Assembly: GCF_013343235.1 (NCBI RefSeq)
Contig: NZ_CP040094.1
Span: 5,637,001-5,701,000, forward strand
Reading direction: 5' to 3'
From: Nostoc sp. TCL240-02
GTDB taxonomy: Bacteria; Cyanobacteriota; Cyanobacteriia; Cyanobacteriales; Nostocaceae
Length of the DNA: 64,000 nucleotides
Shown here: one piece after another, positions 29,156 to 38,211 of the stretch
Position numbering within the stretch: the first letter of the stretch is position 1
Layout: every line of letters begins with the position of its first letter
Translations under genes and position numbers: made by a program
The notes under the pieces: model-generated
The model's input: only the letters and a program-made list of their open reading frames with translations
Told to the model about the DNA's origin: nothing
Databases searched by the model: none

Positions 29156-29807
29156 GCACTTGTTTGCGTAACAAGAGCAATTTTCTATCTTTAATACCTT
29201 CTGCGATTAATCCATCGACAGTTTTCATGAGATAATCAGCACAGGAACCCAATTTTCCAGATGCAGTGGCAATGCTATTAACAGTAGTTGTTAATGGTAG
29301 TTTATGAGCATACCTGGGATGCTGGCGATTAGCAACAAAGGCGATCGCTTTAAATTCTTGCTTACCATCTAACACCCTTACCCAACGGGCAACGTAAACA
29401 CCAGCTAACATTTCCCGTCGCCAAATCAGCAATAATTCGGTTGGTACATCAGAGGCAGCAATGCGATAAATGATACCACGACAACTACCGCCGCGATCGA
29501 GTCCTAAGAGTAATCCAGGATTCTCTGGAGTACCGCGACCGAGGATCATCCATGTACAGAAGCGCCGATGCCAACCATAAATGATCCCAGGACGGCGCTC
29601 GACGTATGTGATTAGGGGATTCCAAATTAGGGAACCGTAGGCAAATATCCAGATATCAGAATTTGGTAGTTGATATTGTAGTATTTCATGGAGCGATCGC
29701 TGTAACTCATCTTCGCTCAGGGTAGTTAAATTGATTCCAGAGTGTGATGCTTCTAACAGTCTAGTCTGTGCGTTTCCAGCTTCGAGGTCGCTACGACTGA
29801 GTGACAT
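29151..29807 (-). CDS. ChaC-type gamma-glutamylcyclotransferase, C-terminus altered by IS630
   Basis: This 218-residue protein has the ChaC start FAYGSLIWNP (substrate-binding YGSL loop), RRFCTWMILGRGTPENPGL, and RREMLAGVYVARWV with the region of the catalytic Glu. ChaC enzymes release 5-oxoproline from glutathione. The TAG stop at 29151-29153 comes from the terminal inverted repeat of the adjacent IS630. The frame originally continued 19 codons into 28061-28120. The core domain is complete, so activity may be retained. ATG at 29805-29807. Confidence 0.88.
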   Translation of the reverse strand: MSLSRSDLEAGNAQTRLLEASHSGINLTTLSEDELQRSLHEILQYQLPNSDIWIFAYGSLIWNPLITYVERRPGIIYGWHRRFCTWMILGRGTPENPGLLLGLDRGGSCRGIIYRIAASDVPTELLLIWRREMLAGVYVARWVRVLDGKQEFKAIAFVANRQHPRYAHKLPLTTTVNSIATASGKLGSCADYLMKTVDGLIAEGIKDRKLLLLRKQVL

Positions 29808-29969
29808 AATGTAGATTATTTCCTTTTCTGTAGCTATCCAGTAATTTCACTATAACTTTAAGATAAATTAATTATAATATCGCTTCCTTTTCCGTAGGAT
29901 TATAGAGTAAGCCCACTATAGGTAGCAGTATCTTGATGATGCTAATCCACGAAATAAGGAGCAAACTTT

Positions 29970-30752
29970 GTGACATCTGCGACAAATCAGTTATTAAAGT
30001 TATCAATCCAATATTTACCAACAATTGCCACTAAATTAGCAATTACAACTCTAATAGCAATTTTACCGTTACCAGTTAAAGCAGTTACATTAGTCACTAG
30101 TCGTGCTGATTTTGCAAGTAATGACGGAATTGATTGGTCAATTTTGGGTAAAGTGTTTAATCCCTTTGCTCCCGATCCTTCGGCTTTTCTGCCTAACTCC
30201 TTTTCAGCGGTATCCGAAGGCGGTTTAGCTCTAGGTGTAACTGTGCCTCAAGTTAATGATTCTGGTATTACCCCACCTTTTGTTTTTCAAACCTCTTTTA
30301 TACCTAAAGGTATTCCGACTAACTTCACTGATGGCGATTTTCTTCTCTTGACAGGCTTGAATCCACAAAGTGGTTTTCCTGCCATTGGCAACTCAGGCCC
30401 TTTGACCATTAACTTTGATCGTCCCGTTTTCGGTGCTGGTACTCAAATAGCTGTAGATGATATTCTAAAATTCAACGTGTTTGTCTCAGCTTTTGATAGT
30501 GCCAATAACCTATTGGGTACTTTCTCAGCACCAGGAACTTCTTCAGTAACATTGGATAATTCAGCATTGTTCGTTGGGATTAGCAGTGAAACTGCTAACA
30601 TCTCGCGACTGGTTTTCAGCACTTCTGAGTTAAATAGGGCTTTTGCTATCAACAGGGTGAGTATTATTGCAGTTCCTGAACCAAATTATACCTTGGCTAT
30701 ATTAGCTTTCGGTGTTTCATCTGTGATTTTGAAAGTACGCCAACGCAGGTAA
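29970..30752 (+). CDS. PEP-CTERM-like secreted protein
   Basis: This 260-residue protein has an N-terminal signal peptide (hydrophobic stretch LAITTLIAILPLPVKA, cleavage about residue 39) and a beta-rich middle. A C-terminal sorting-like tail has VPEPNYTLAILAFGVSSVIL followed by RQRR, the PEP-CTERM layout of motif, membrane helix and basic end. It would be exported and processed at the membrane. The function of the beta-rich part is unknown. The start is GTG at 29970 with AAGGAG eight bases upstream. Confidence 0.82.
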   Translation: MTSATNQLLKLSIQYLPTIATKLAITTLIAILPLPVKAVTLVTSRADFASNDGIDWSILGKVFNPFAPDPSAFLPNSFSAVSEGGLALGVTVPQVNDSGITPPFVFQTSFIPKGIPTNFTDGDFLLLTGLNPQSGFPAIGNSGPLTINFDRPVFGAGTQIAVDDILKFNVFVSAFDSANNLLGTFSAPGTSSVTLDNSALFVGISSETANISRLVFSTSELNRAFAINRVSIIAVPEPNYTLAILAFGVSSVILKVRQRR

Positions 30753-31073
30753 AAGTTATTCTCTTAAAGAGCTAGTGATCAGAATATAGAACTCGTATTT
30801 GATTTTTGAAAAGCAAAAGTGATTGAGATTTTTCCATACAAAGATTTTTGAGACTTAACGGCAAAAGTCAGAAACTCCAACAGATGGTTCTTTACGGGGT
30901 ACTGTTGCTGTTTTTTCAACGATTGGATATCGGTTTTTGCGTTGGCGAGGTTTGGGTGAATGGGTCGGAGGAGGAATCAACACTAAAACTCCTCCCATCG
31001 CCTGAGCAACTCGTCCAGGGGTCAAATTGTCGAGGGACTTCTGCCGAGGTAAAGGAATGGAAATCAATCCTTA
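30753..31073. other. Intergenic stretch with an unassigned open frame
   Basis: About 30865-31005 reads TPTDGSLRGTVAVFSTIGYR and on to a TGA without any start codon, flanked by stops. I do not recognise it. It may be a gene fragment or a dispersed repeat. Nothing else is seen. Confidence 0.35.
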
Positions 31074-32207
31074 TTACTTAGGGCTTGCAATAATAGCAAA
31101 ACCTAAACGTGACAACTGGATTGGAGGAGTACATTCACTACGATTAACTACACATTTCTGCTGCACTTCTGGCGTATCTACTACCTTTACAGAAACTGTA
31201 TAACGATCAAAATTGAGTATTTTCCTTTCTTGGATCATTGAGAGTATTTGCTCAGTGCCTAGATCAATTGCAGTCTGAGCAGTGAAATCAGCCATATAAA
31301 TGATCTCACTTCTTAATTTCTCTTCAAGTTGGCGAAGAAACTCTGGGCTATATCCTCCACCAGAAAGAGCAGTTATAATTACGTTGGCTGCCTGGTTTTT
31401 TACTGATGCCCAATTCACAAATGGCTGGGAAGAAAAGTAAACTATTGAGTTGGGGTTCTGAGCAATTATATTATCTCTAGTTGTAATATACTCATCACGA
31501 GTGGCATCTTTAAATAAAGGTGGAGTGAGGTCTATACTACCTATTAGACTCCCCAAGGTGGGCATCTCTCCGCTTAGAATTGAAGTAATTGAACTTGCAT
31601 CCAATTTAATATTACCTGTCCAACCTTTACCGCAGTCCAAAACAGGTTTTTGTTCTTTAGTTGACAAGTTGAACGTATATTCATAATTACAAGTAACTGA
31701 TGCAGTATGAGATGCACTGGTTTCTGGTGTAATTGTTTGTAATTCCATCACTATTTCTGGCACTGTAATAGTCGCACATGTTTTTAAACGTCCCGAACCA
31801 ATGCACTTCTTTACATCTCTATTCCTGGTAACAGGAACGTCTGCTTTTACAGCAGGAATTGTTACGCTCCAGGTGTGTTTAGGTTGTACCTTCGCAACAA
31901 GATAAATCGTATTACCTACCACATTATATTCCAGTTTTTCCAGGCTGGTGTTACCCTGATTGCCAATTGTGAACTGATTGACTTTGGAAACAATGCTACG
32001 TGCTTGAGATTGCCATTGACTGGCAATTGAATCCAATAGAGGAATACAATCTACTATTTTTTGGTCAATAGGCTGGAGTAAGTTAATCATTTGAGGTTTG
32101 TCAGCCATTGGGTTTTTCTGACAAGCTTCCAGATTATATGCTTTTGCTTGATGAGATATTCCTAATACGGAAAAAATAGTTAATGCACAAAGTAATGAAA
32201 TTTTCAT
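31074..32207 (-). CDS. Secreted hypothetical protein
   Basis: This 377-residue protein has a typical Sec signal peptide, MKISLLCALTIFSVLGISHQ then AKA, with cleavage after about residue 23. Several Cys pairs (CQKNPMADK, CIGSGRLKTC, CNYEYTF, CGKGW, CVVNRSEC) suggest disulphides in the periplasm or outside the cell. No enzymatic motif is recognised. The start is ATG at 32205-32207 with GAGGAT nine bases upstream, a good SD. It is convergent with the PEP-CTERM gene. Confidence 0.75.
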   Translation of the reverse strand: MKISLLCALTIFSVLGISHQAKAYNLEACQKNPMADKPQMINLLQPIDQKIVDCIPLLDSIASQWQSQARSIVSKVNQFTIGNQGNTSLEKLEYNVVGNTIYLVAKVQPKHTWSVTIPAVKADVPVTRNRDVKKCIGSGRLKTCATITVPEIVMELQTITPETSASHTASVTCNYEYTFNLSTKEQKPVLDCGKGWTGNIKLDASSITSILSGEMPTLGSLIGSIDLTPPLFKDATRDEYITTRDNIIAQNPNSIVYFSSQPFVNWASVKNQAANVIITALSGGGYSPEFLRQLEEKLRSEIIYMADFTAQTAIDLGTEQILSMIQERKILNFDRYTVSVKVVDTPEVQQKCVVNRSECTPPIQLSRLGFAIIASPK

Positions 32208-33266
32208 TGATCTATCCTCAAGAGTTGATTTGCAATAAGCTGGAAAATTATCATGACTAATGTGATGTATTGCACATTGTCAGGAAAGTAACAGGATTTT
32301 GTGAGAGCAGGTTTTGGTTCTCAATGACACTGCTAAATCTCAATCAAACTAGATGTTTTCATTGCGATGGCTATGCCCAATGAAAGCATCGCATCCCGAA
32401 ATAGAGCAGATAGAAAGCGTAGGTCATGCGAAGATTTGCGTTCCATTGCTCAGACATGAACAATACTAGTCAAAGCAAACTAGAAAAACTATTAACAAAG
32501 GGGGAAAAGCGCAAATTGAAGCGAATACCAACAGTAGGGGAGCAACGCGATTTTGTGAGGTGCTGAAACCTGCGACGTATATAGGTTGTTTCAGGATGCG
32601 ATCGCAACTTAAAAACCAGGTTTTGTTGACAATATAGGGATGTAATTGAGAACTTAACCCCAATCTCACTTTTTCGCGTTGCTCCCCAACAGTAGTAGCT
32701 GTTGACACTATTATGACTTATAGGACTTACGCCCAAAATCATTAATATGGCTTGCTTGTGGCAATTAAAGTAAGAAATTAAGTCTTAGAGTTTCTTACTT
32801 TCTGGTTTTTGAAGCATTTTTCCCTCTGCTGCCAAGCAGCGATTAACTAAAGACAAATGGGGGGTATCAAGCTGAAGTAGGTTGTTTGTAGCATAGGAAT
32901 ATGCTCTATTGCAAAACGGTTACTGTGCTTGATTTACAATCGTTTAGAGCTTGGTGCAACTTCAGAATTAAGCTTAACTTGACTTTTTGATTTGCAGATG
33001 TCATTTCAAGTACCTTTTGTCATTCTCATTTTGTAGCGATACCTACCAAAAATTTGTAAAAATGTTAATCTGAAACGTACAAAATACTCGTTTTGGCACG
33101 ATAATTACTATCTCATCTGTACACAAAATTGCAGAAATATTGAAAGAAATGTTTTATTTTAATATGAGAGCAATCAATTTAACTAAATGCTCACTCTAAA
33201 AAATAAGTCAGGATTTTTGTAAAGTTTGTCCGTAGAGAGAAAAACGCTAACTTTACTCTTGGTAAA
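32208..33266. other. Gene-poor region with a ~150-bp inverted-repeat element
   Basis: No gene is supported; overlapping minus-strand frames at 32466-32742 look like chance. GGGGAGCAACGCGATTTTG at 32537 is matched by its inverse (TTTTCGCGTTGCTCCCC) ending at 32687, bounding a MITE-like hairpin of about 150 bases. Short repeats occur near 32360-32440. The right part is AT-rich with nothing identified. Confidence 0.55.
32537..32687. repeat. Small inverted-repeat (MITE-like) element
   Basis: Terminal arms GGGGAGCAACGCGA (from 32537) and TCGCGTTGCTCCCC (to 32687) are perfect over 14 bases and extend imperfectly with TTTTGTGAG/CTCACTTTT. The interior has a HIP1-like GCGATCGC. Confidence 0.6.
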
Positions 33267-33587
33267 ATGATGCTAGAAGAGAAGCTTTCTCAATCATTTA
33301 GTGTAGTCAAGCCTTTAACGCAACAAGAATATCGCCAACGAAAGATTTTGCTCAAAAAGATTAATAATTCTTGGATAAAAGGGGCTTTAAAAAATTCCCT
33401 ATACGCCAAAGCCTTGATTGATCTGGGTCGTGTCAGAGACTATGAAGATTTATCTGAACGTCTCAAGCTACGCAGTGCTATTTGTATTCAACCATTAACC
33501 TCTGAGTACATTGATAGGTATTTGGAAGATGCAGGTGAATCACTTGAAGGTTTGAAAATACTACTTCAACAGGATAGCGAATTATAA
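33267..33587 (+). pseudogene. NACHT NTPase gene remnant with internal deletion
   Basis: The 106-residue frame joins two pieces typical of cyanobacterial NACHT/STAND proteins. Residues 22-54 (RQRKILLKKINNSWIKGALK, ALIDLG) match the segment just before the NACHT domain. Residues 56-106 (RVRDYEDLSERLKL, RSAICIQPLTSEYIDRYLED, LLQQDSEL) match the part after the sensor strand. The P-loop and Walker B regions between them are missing, so it cannot bind ATP. ATG 33267 lacks a strong SD. It lies beside an IS cluster. The family call rests on remembered motif wording. Confidence 0.6.
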
Positions 33588-33736
33588 GAATACCTGTATC
33601 TGACGAAAAATATTTATTTACTTGTATTTTAGTATGTACAATAATATTTATTTCTTTATTCCATTTCTATCACCCATATATTTTTTGATTCGTTTTCTGC
33701 AAAAGATACCATTTGAAAGTTCTGCCAAAGCGATTT

Positions 33737-33898
33737 AAAACCAAGAAATTTGGAATTCTTTAAAATATGCGCTATTTTATTTTAGTTTTTACCTAGTCAT
33801 ATTTATTATTGCTTGGTTAATATTGAGAAATCAAGTATTTTTATTATTGGGTGTTATTTCAGTCTTTGTTGTTGGGCTATTTTGGGAAGGTTTTGCTA
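33737..33898 (+). pseudogene. Membrane-protein gene fragment disrupted by ISKra4
   Basis: An open frame reads IWNSLKYALFYFSFYLVIFI and then VFLLLGVISVFVVGLFWEGF, two hydrophobic helices. It is cut by the ISKra4 element at 33899. It is preceded by a stop and has no start codon. It could be the membrane tail of the decayed NACHT gene just upstream, which is inference. Confidence 0.4.
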
Positions 33899-35064
33899 GG
33901 GAGCATCCCAGTTTTTTGCAAAGAAGACGAAAATCAGTCAGGATAGGTAAGACGAGTGTATTTACTTACCGATGACCCCAGAACAAAAGCAAGCTCTTCA
34001 AAAACATATTCAGGCGATTGCTAAAATATTGTATGAAGATACGTCAAAAGAAAAGCTCACAAATCTTGCAGCAATTGAAGAAGCAGTGCGGAGTCAAATG
34101 CAGAAGCATGTTATGCCAGAAGTAGGGGTTTTTTTATCGAAACGATTACAGGGACAACCGCAGGATACCAACGACGGCTCAAAAGCATTCTTGGAGAGTT
34201 AGCAATAACGAGCAAACAAGCCATTGAATTAGAAGTCGCACCAAGTACTCAACTGAGTCCATATCTAGAAACTTGTTGTTTGAGGGTAAGTGCGAATGTC
34301 AGCTATGAAGATGCGGCATCAGACATCAAGTATTTTACGGGCATAGAGGTTTCTCACAGCAGTCAACAGAGATTAGTGCATCGCCAGAATTTTGAGTTGC
34401 CAACACCAGAACAGACAATTGAAGAATTAAGCGTCGATGGTGGAAACATCCGTGTCCGAACTCCTAAAGGTCAAATATGTGCATGGCTTGGCTATAAAGC
34501 AATTAGCTTACATCATCTCGGAATCTTGGGAACTTCATTTCAGAATAATCAGATTGTGATTGATTGGGTTAATGACCAACCACTGGCTAGCCCACTCACT
34601 TGTATTGGTGATGGACATGACGGCATTTGGAATATAATTGACCAATTAGCACCTGATGCACAACGTCGAGAAATACTTGATTGGTTCCATTTAATAGAAA
34701 ACCTCCACAAAGTTGGGGGTTCACAAAAACGCTTGAAACAAGCACAAAATCTACTATGGAAAGGCCAAGTTGAGGCTACTATTGCCTTATTTACAGATTG
34801 TAAAGGCAAACAAGTACAAAACTTTTGCCGTTATCTTGATAAGCATCGCAATCGCATTATCAACTACGAATATTATCAAGCTGAAGAAATTTGTTCAATT
34901 GGTTCAGGTTCAGTTGAATCTGCCGTTAAACAGGTTGACCGTCGAACAAAAATTTCCGGGGCACAATGGAAACGAGAAAATGTGCCTCAAGTCCTAGCCC
35001 ATCGCTGTGCTTACCTCAATGGATTATTGTCAGTTTGAGCCACTTTAAAAAGTGAGATGCTCCC
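33899..35064. mobile_element. ISKra4 family insertion sequence with 9-bp target duplication
   Basis: This 1166-bp element is bounded by inverted ends GGGAGCATCCCAGTTTTT (33899) and the inverse of GGGAGCATCTCACTTTTT (ending 35064). GTTTTGCTA directly precedes (33890-33898) and directly follows (35065-35073) the ends, a perfect 9-bp target duplication. This indicates a recent, intact insertion. Confidence 0.9.
33972..35038 (+). CDS. ISKra4 transposase, two frames joined by a probable -1 frameshift
   Basis: The first frame (33972-34202) gives MTPEQKQALQKHIQAIAKIL. The second is open before 34280 and ends at 35038 with the DDE region: LSVDGGNIRVRTPKGQICAW, CIGDGHDGIWNIIDQL, and IGSGSVESAVKQVDRRTKIS. 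The frames overlap at T TTT TTA (34130-34136), a classic -1 slippery heptamer. Shifting there gives GVFF then IETITGTTAGYQRRLKSILG and about 355 residues in total, a sensible transposase length. With intact ends and target duplication, programmed frameshifting is more likely than decay, but untested. Confidence 0.82.
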
Positions 35065-35109
35065 GTTTTGCTAGCATTCAGCATTTATCATTACGCATTA
35101 CAGCATTTA

Positions 35110-35232
35110 CGGCTGTTATGAGGTACAGTAGCAGCAACTAGCAAACCAGTTTCTTAAATGTTGAGGATTTATTAAGTCAAGTGCAACTGAAATTAGTTTA
35201 TCAACCATTTCTGTTGTAGTTGGAGCAAAACT
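35110..35232 (-). pseudogene. Remnant of an IS630-type transposase C-terminus
   Basis: On the minus strand the stretch reads VDKLISVALDLINPQHLRNW and then FASCCYCTS. It parallels the FTHCCYCTSQD end of the IS630 copies here, but with many differences. It is therefore an older, divergent element truncated by the IS701 insertion. Confidence 0.6.
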
Positions 35233-35234
35233 AT

Positions 35235-36693
35235 CCCTCTTCTGTCACTCTCCGAGATAAGCAAGTAGTAAATAAGTGAAATCATCCAGAAGCAAAAAAG
35301 GGTTTAAATTGGTTCATGGCACAAATTAAATGATTAAATCCTAGCAATAAATGAGAATTTGGAAAAATATCTAACCAGGGATAAATCAGCCAAAATAGTA
35401 AAAGAGGTTGGACAATTAAACGAAGATTATTAAGAGTATTCTTCCATCCAGAATTATGATTCCATTGTTGATGATGAGAAAAATCTACACAATTAACATA
35501 ACTAGTACCTATCACCTCAGTTTCAATTTGAAGAGATTGATTTAAGGCTAAAAAGGCTGGGGAATTTAGACTAATCATTGTGTAAACACAAAAAATAATT
35601 TCCCACCATCTCTCTATATGTTGAAAATTTGTCAAGCGATAATCTGTCCAGCCGAGTTCCTGTTTACATTGTCGAAACCCATATTCTACCCAGGTTCTTA
35701 ATCCATATAAATCGCCTAAAGTTTTTTTGAGATTTCCTTGAAGATTCGTCATGACAAATGAAGTGGAATTATCCGGCATTGTTTCTGGATCAGTAGTTAT
35801 TTCCCAGTAAGTTATGGCTCTTTTTTTACCATAAATTATTTCTCGGATATATCTGATTTCGGATTTTTTATTACTAAATGTTCTCTCAAATTTGCACCAC
35901 TTGTTAGCTCTAACGCTCTGATTAGCTGGTAGCCAGACTCCGTGATTACTTCTAATTGCTACAACATAAGCTAATTCATATTCATTGAGCTTTTTGATGA
36001 ATTTGCTACTTTCACCATATAAACTATCGGCTAATACTAATTCAATATTAAACCCCTCATTTATTAATTCTGTAATAATTTCTGACGCTAACTCTATTTT
36101 GGTTTTATATTTATCTCCTGATTTGAGCGTCCCTTTCGGTTTAAATACTTTGAAACTTAATGGAAATGTTACATTTTCATAAACTCCATAAGCATTGACT
36201 GATACTATTCCATTATCTATTTTTCCTACACTCCCTAGATATTGTCTTGCAACATAATCTGTCTTTTTACCTTTTTTCCTATCTCCAGTTTCATCTATTA
36301 CTACGGTTATCGCCTGACTATTTAATGCTTTCTTTAATTTATCTAATCTTCGGCTCTTTAATTTATTTGCTGACCAATCTGAATAGGCTATGAAATGATG
36401 TAATGACTGTGCCGAGTTTATACTTACTACTTTGGCTATTTCTGGTAATGATTTTCTTTTTATTGGTGCAATTATCCCTAAATGTAAATATTTGAAGCAT
36501 TCATAATTTCTTACTTCTTTGAACAGGTCTTTATACTCTGCACAATATTCATCTATGATCGCAACTGTTGGCTGGGCATCTCTTGCCAAATGTTTTAGGA
36601 TTTGTAATTCTACATCCATTGCCCTGCTTACCTGAAGAGAGTTTTTTCTTTTAATCCTTTTATTCAGAATACTCGGAAAGTGACAGAAGAGGG
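35235..36693. mobile_element. IS701 family insertion sequence
   Basis: The ends are inverted: CCCTCTTCTGTCACTCTCCG at 35235 and the inverse of CCCTCTTCTGTCACTTTCCG ending at 36693. CTAT flanks both sides (35231-35234 and 36694-36697), compatible with a 4-bp duplication, although the right copy overlaps the IS630 end. Length is 1459 bp. Confidence 0.82.
35282..36619 (-). CDS. IS701 family transposase
   Basis: This 445-residue DDE transposase begins MDVELQILKHLARDAQPTVA. It carries AITVVIDETGDRKKGKKTDY (first Asp), IELVLADSLYGESSKF (second Asp) and YGLRTWVEYGFRQCKQELGW (Glu block). I place the start at ATG 36617-36619. The frame is open further upstream, but that extension (42 codons) runs through the element end into the neighbouring IS630 and has no SD. 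The gene appears intact. Confidence 0.88.
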   Translation of the reverse strand: MDVELQILKHLARDAQPTVAIIDEYCAEYKDLFKEVRNYECFKYLHLGIIAPIKRKSLPEIAKVVSINSAQSLHHFIAYSDWSANKLKSRRLDKLKKALNSQAITVVIDETGDRKKGKKTDYVARQYLGSVGKIDNGIVSVNAYGVYENVTFPLSFKVFKPKGTLKSGDKYKTKIELASEIITELINEGFNIELVLADSLYGESSKFIKKLNEYELAYVVAIRSNHGVWLPANQSVRANKWCKFERTFSNKKSEIRYIREIIYGKKRAITYWEITTDPETMPDNSTSFVMTNLQGNLKKTLGDLYGLRTWVEYGFRQCKQELGWTDYRLTNFQHIERWWEIIFCVYTMISLNSPAFLALNQSLQIETEVIGTSYVNCVDFSHHQQWNHNSGWKNTLNNLRLIVQPLLLFWLIYPWLDIFPNSHLLLGFNHLICAMNQFKPFFASG

Positions 36694-36694
36694 C

Positions 36695-37725
36695 TATAGC
36701 GGTTATCAGTCTTGTGAGGTACAGTAGCAGCAGTGAGTAAACCAACCCAGCAAATTCTCTATTGTCACTTCTGCGAATGCCGTATCTAATGCCTGGAGTA
36801 AATCAGGGTATGTCCTTGCACCGATGCGACGGAGAATGTTCTTAATCTTGGACCAACAATTCTCAATCGGTGAAAAATCGGGAGAATAGGGGGAGATAAA
36901 TGAGATGAGCGCCAGCAGCGATGAGCAAAGCTTCAAGTTCATCACTTTTATGGATTGAGCAGTTATCCATGATCACCACTGCACCAGGCCAAAGTTTGGG
37001 TACGAGCTTTTGGGCGATGAAGGCATCAAAAGTCAAAGCATCGATAGAACCTAAGCCACTCCATTGGGTGAGCAGTCCTTTCAAGCTAATTGCACCAATT
37101 ACCGAGACATTTTTCCCTTTGCGGTTGGGCTTTTGAGCATAGGCCCGAAGGCCAGGCAAGGCGCGGGCACATTTGCGGATGAAGGACAGATTAACTCCCG
37201 ATTCATCTAAGAAAATCAGCTCTTCGACGGGTATCCCCCTCAAGAGTTTCCAGTACTCAAATCGGGCTAGTTGGACTTCATCACTACCTTTTTTTGTGAG
37301 GTGGAGACTTTTTTTTGAGGTTGAGGTGAAGTTTCCAGCGAACCATCCGATTCACCGTAGCTACCCCAATTAAGACCTCTGTTTTCTCGTAAAGTCGTTC
37401 CCGCAATTCGCTTAACGTCGCATCGGGCTGTGCTATGACGAGTTGGCGCAGGATTTCTAACTGTTCAGCATTCAACTTTGTTGCTGTCTGCTCAGTCCGC
37501 ACCTTGGGGCCTATCATCCCCAATTCTCGATGGCGTTTGAGTAAATTTTGCACAAAACTTAAGGTGACACCAAAGTTTTTAGCCAGTTTTCGTTGGGAAA
37601 TGTCACCGCAGGCATAAGCATCAACTATTTTTTGACGCAAGTCGAGAGAGTAGGCTTTCATCACCACCAATTATCAGTAGAATTGCTCTCTCCTACTGTA
37701 CTGAAGTAGACTGATAACCGCTATA
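36695..37725. mobile_element. IS630 family insertion sequence, copy 2 (inverted)
   Basis: This 1031-bp near-identical copy of 28121-29155 lies in opposite orientation, with the same TATAGCGG...CCGCTATA ends. It directly abuts the IS701 element. With copy 1 it brackets about 7.5 kb in inverted orientation. Confidence 0.92.
36706..37661 (-). pseudogene. IS630 transposase copy 2, broken in three frames
   Basis: It shares the protein of copy 1 but has different lesions. An A run has 8 instead of 9 A (about 37310-37317), which ends the first frame early at TAG. A C run has 5 instead of 7 C at the YLPPYSPD block (about 36889-36893), which shifts the last part. On the other hand, the ALPGLRAYAQKPNRKGK junction that is broken in copy 1 is intact here. 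A composite of both copies would be a functional transposase with one -1 slippery site. Confidence 0.85.
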
Positions 37726-38211
37726 CGTAAAAAAGATTTAAGTTGTGACCACCATATATCCCTCTTTCTTTACCGAAAGTAACAAAAAAGGGATTAAACC
37801 TAATTACAGAAAAACAAAAACAACCTTCATTTAGGCGATCGCTGTTTTAAACAAAGCGAAAATCTTGGTTATCTCGTTCCATTGTTGTAATTCAAAATTT
37901 AAATATCCGAACATCAAGGGTTATTAGAAAATTCAGACTCCCTTTTTTCAACCTTAACCATTTAGTCTAAACTCCAATTTCTTTCTTAGTATACTTAGCC
38001 AGATTCAACTAATACGCAGGGAGAAGGGGATACAAAGCTTGTGGAAATTACCTCTTCAATAACTGCTCACAGTGCCACTCTGCCGAAGTGCAGTAATAGT
38101 ATTTCACTTTAAGGTTGATACAAATAAGCAGCAAGAAAGCAGGGAGTATGGAGAAAGAATTAGAGATAAATTATTTGGATCAGGAGTTTTGTGAAATGGT
38201 ATAACAGAGCT
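37726..38211. other. Intergenic region, nothing recognised
   Basis: AT-rich sequence between IS630 copy 2 and the convergent end of the SDR gene. I see no open frame, inverted repeat or RNA signature that I can support. Confidence 0.4.

Noticed and set aside
32466-32742. Two overlapping minus-strand frames of 80-90 codons
   Set aside because: They coincide with the inverted-repeat element and lack SD or recognisable products.
36620-36745. N-terminal extension of the IS701 transposase
   Set aside because: It reads out of the element into the IS630 end and has no SD. ATG 36617-36619 fits the family start.
28121-37725. Composite transposon formed by the two IS630 copies
   Set aside because: Both transposases are broken as sequenced, no coherent cargo is present and no outer target duplication spanning the unit is seen. 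Independent insertion is simpler.
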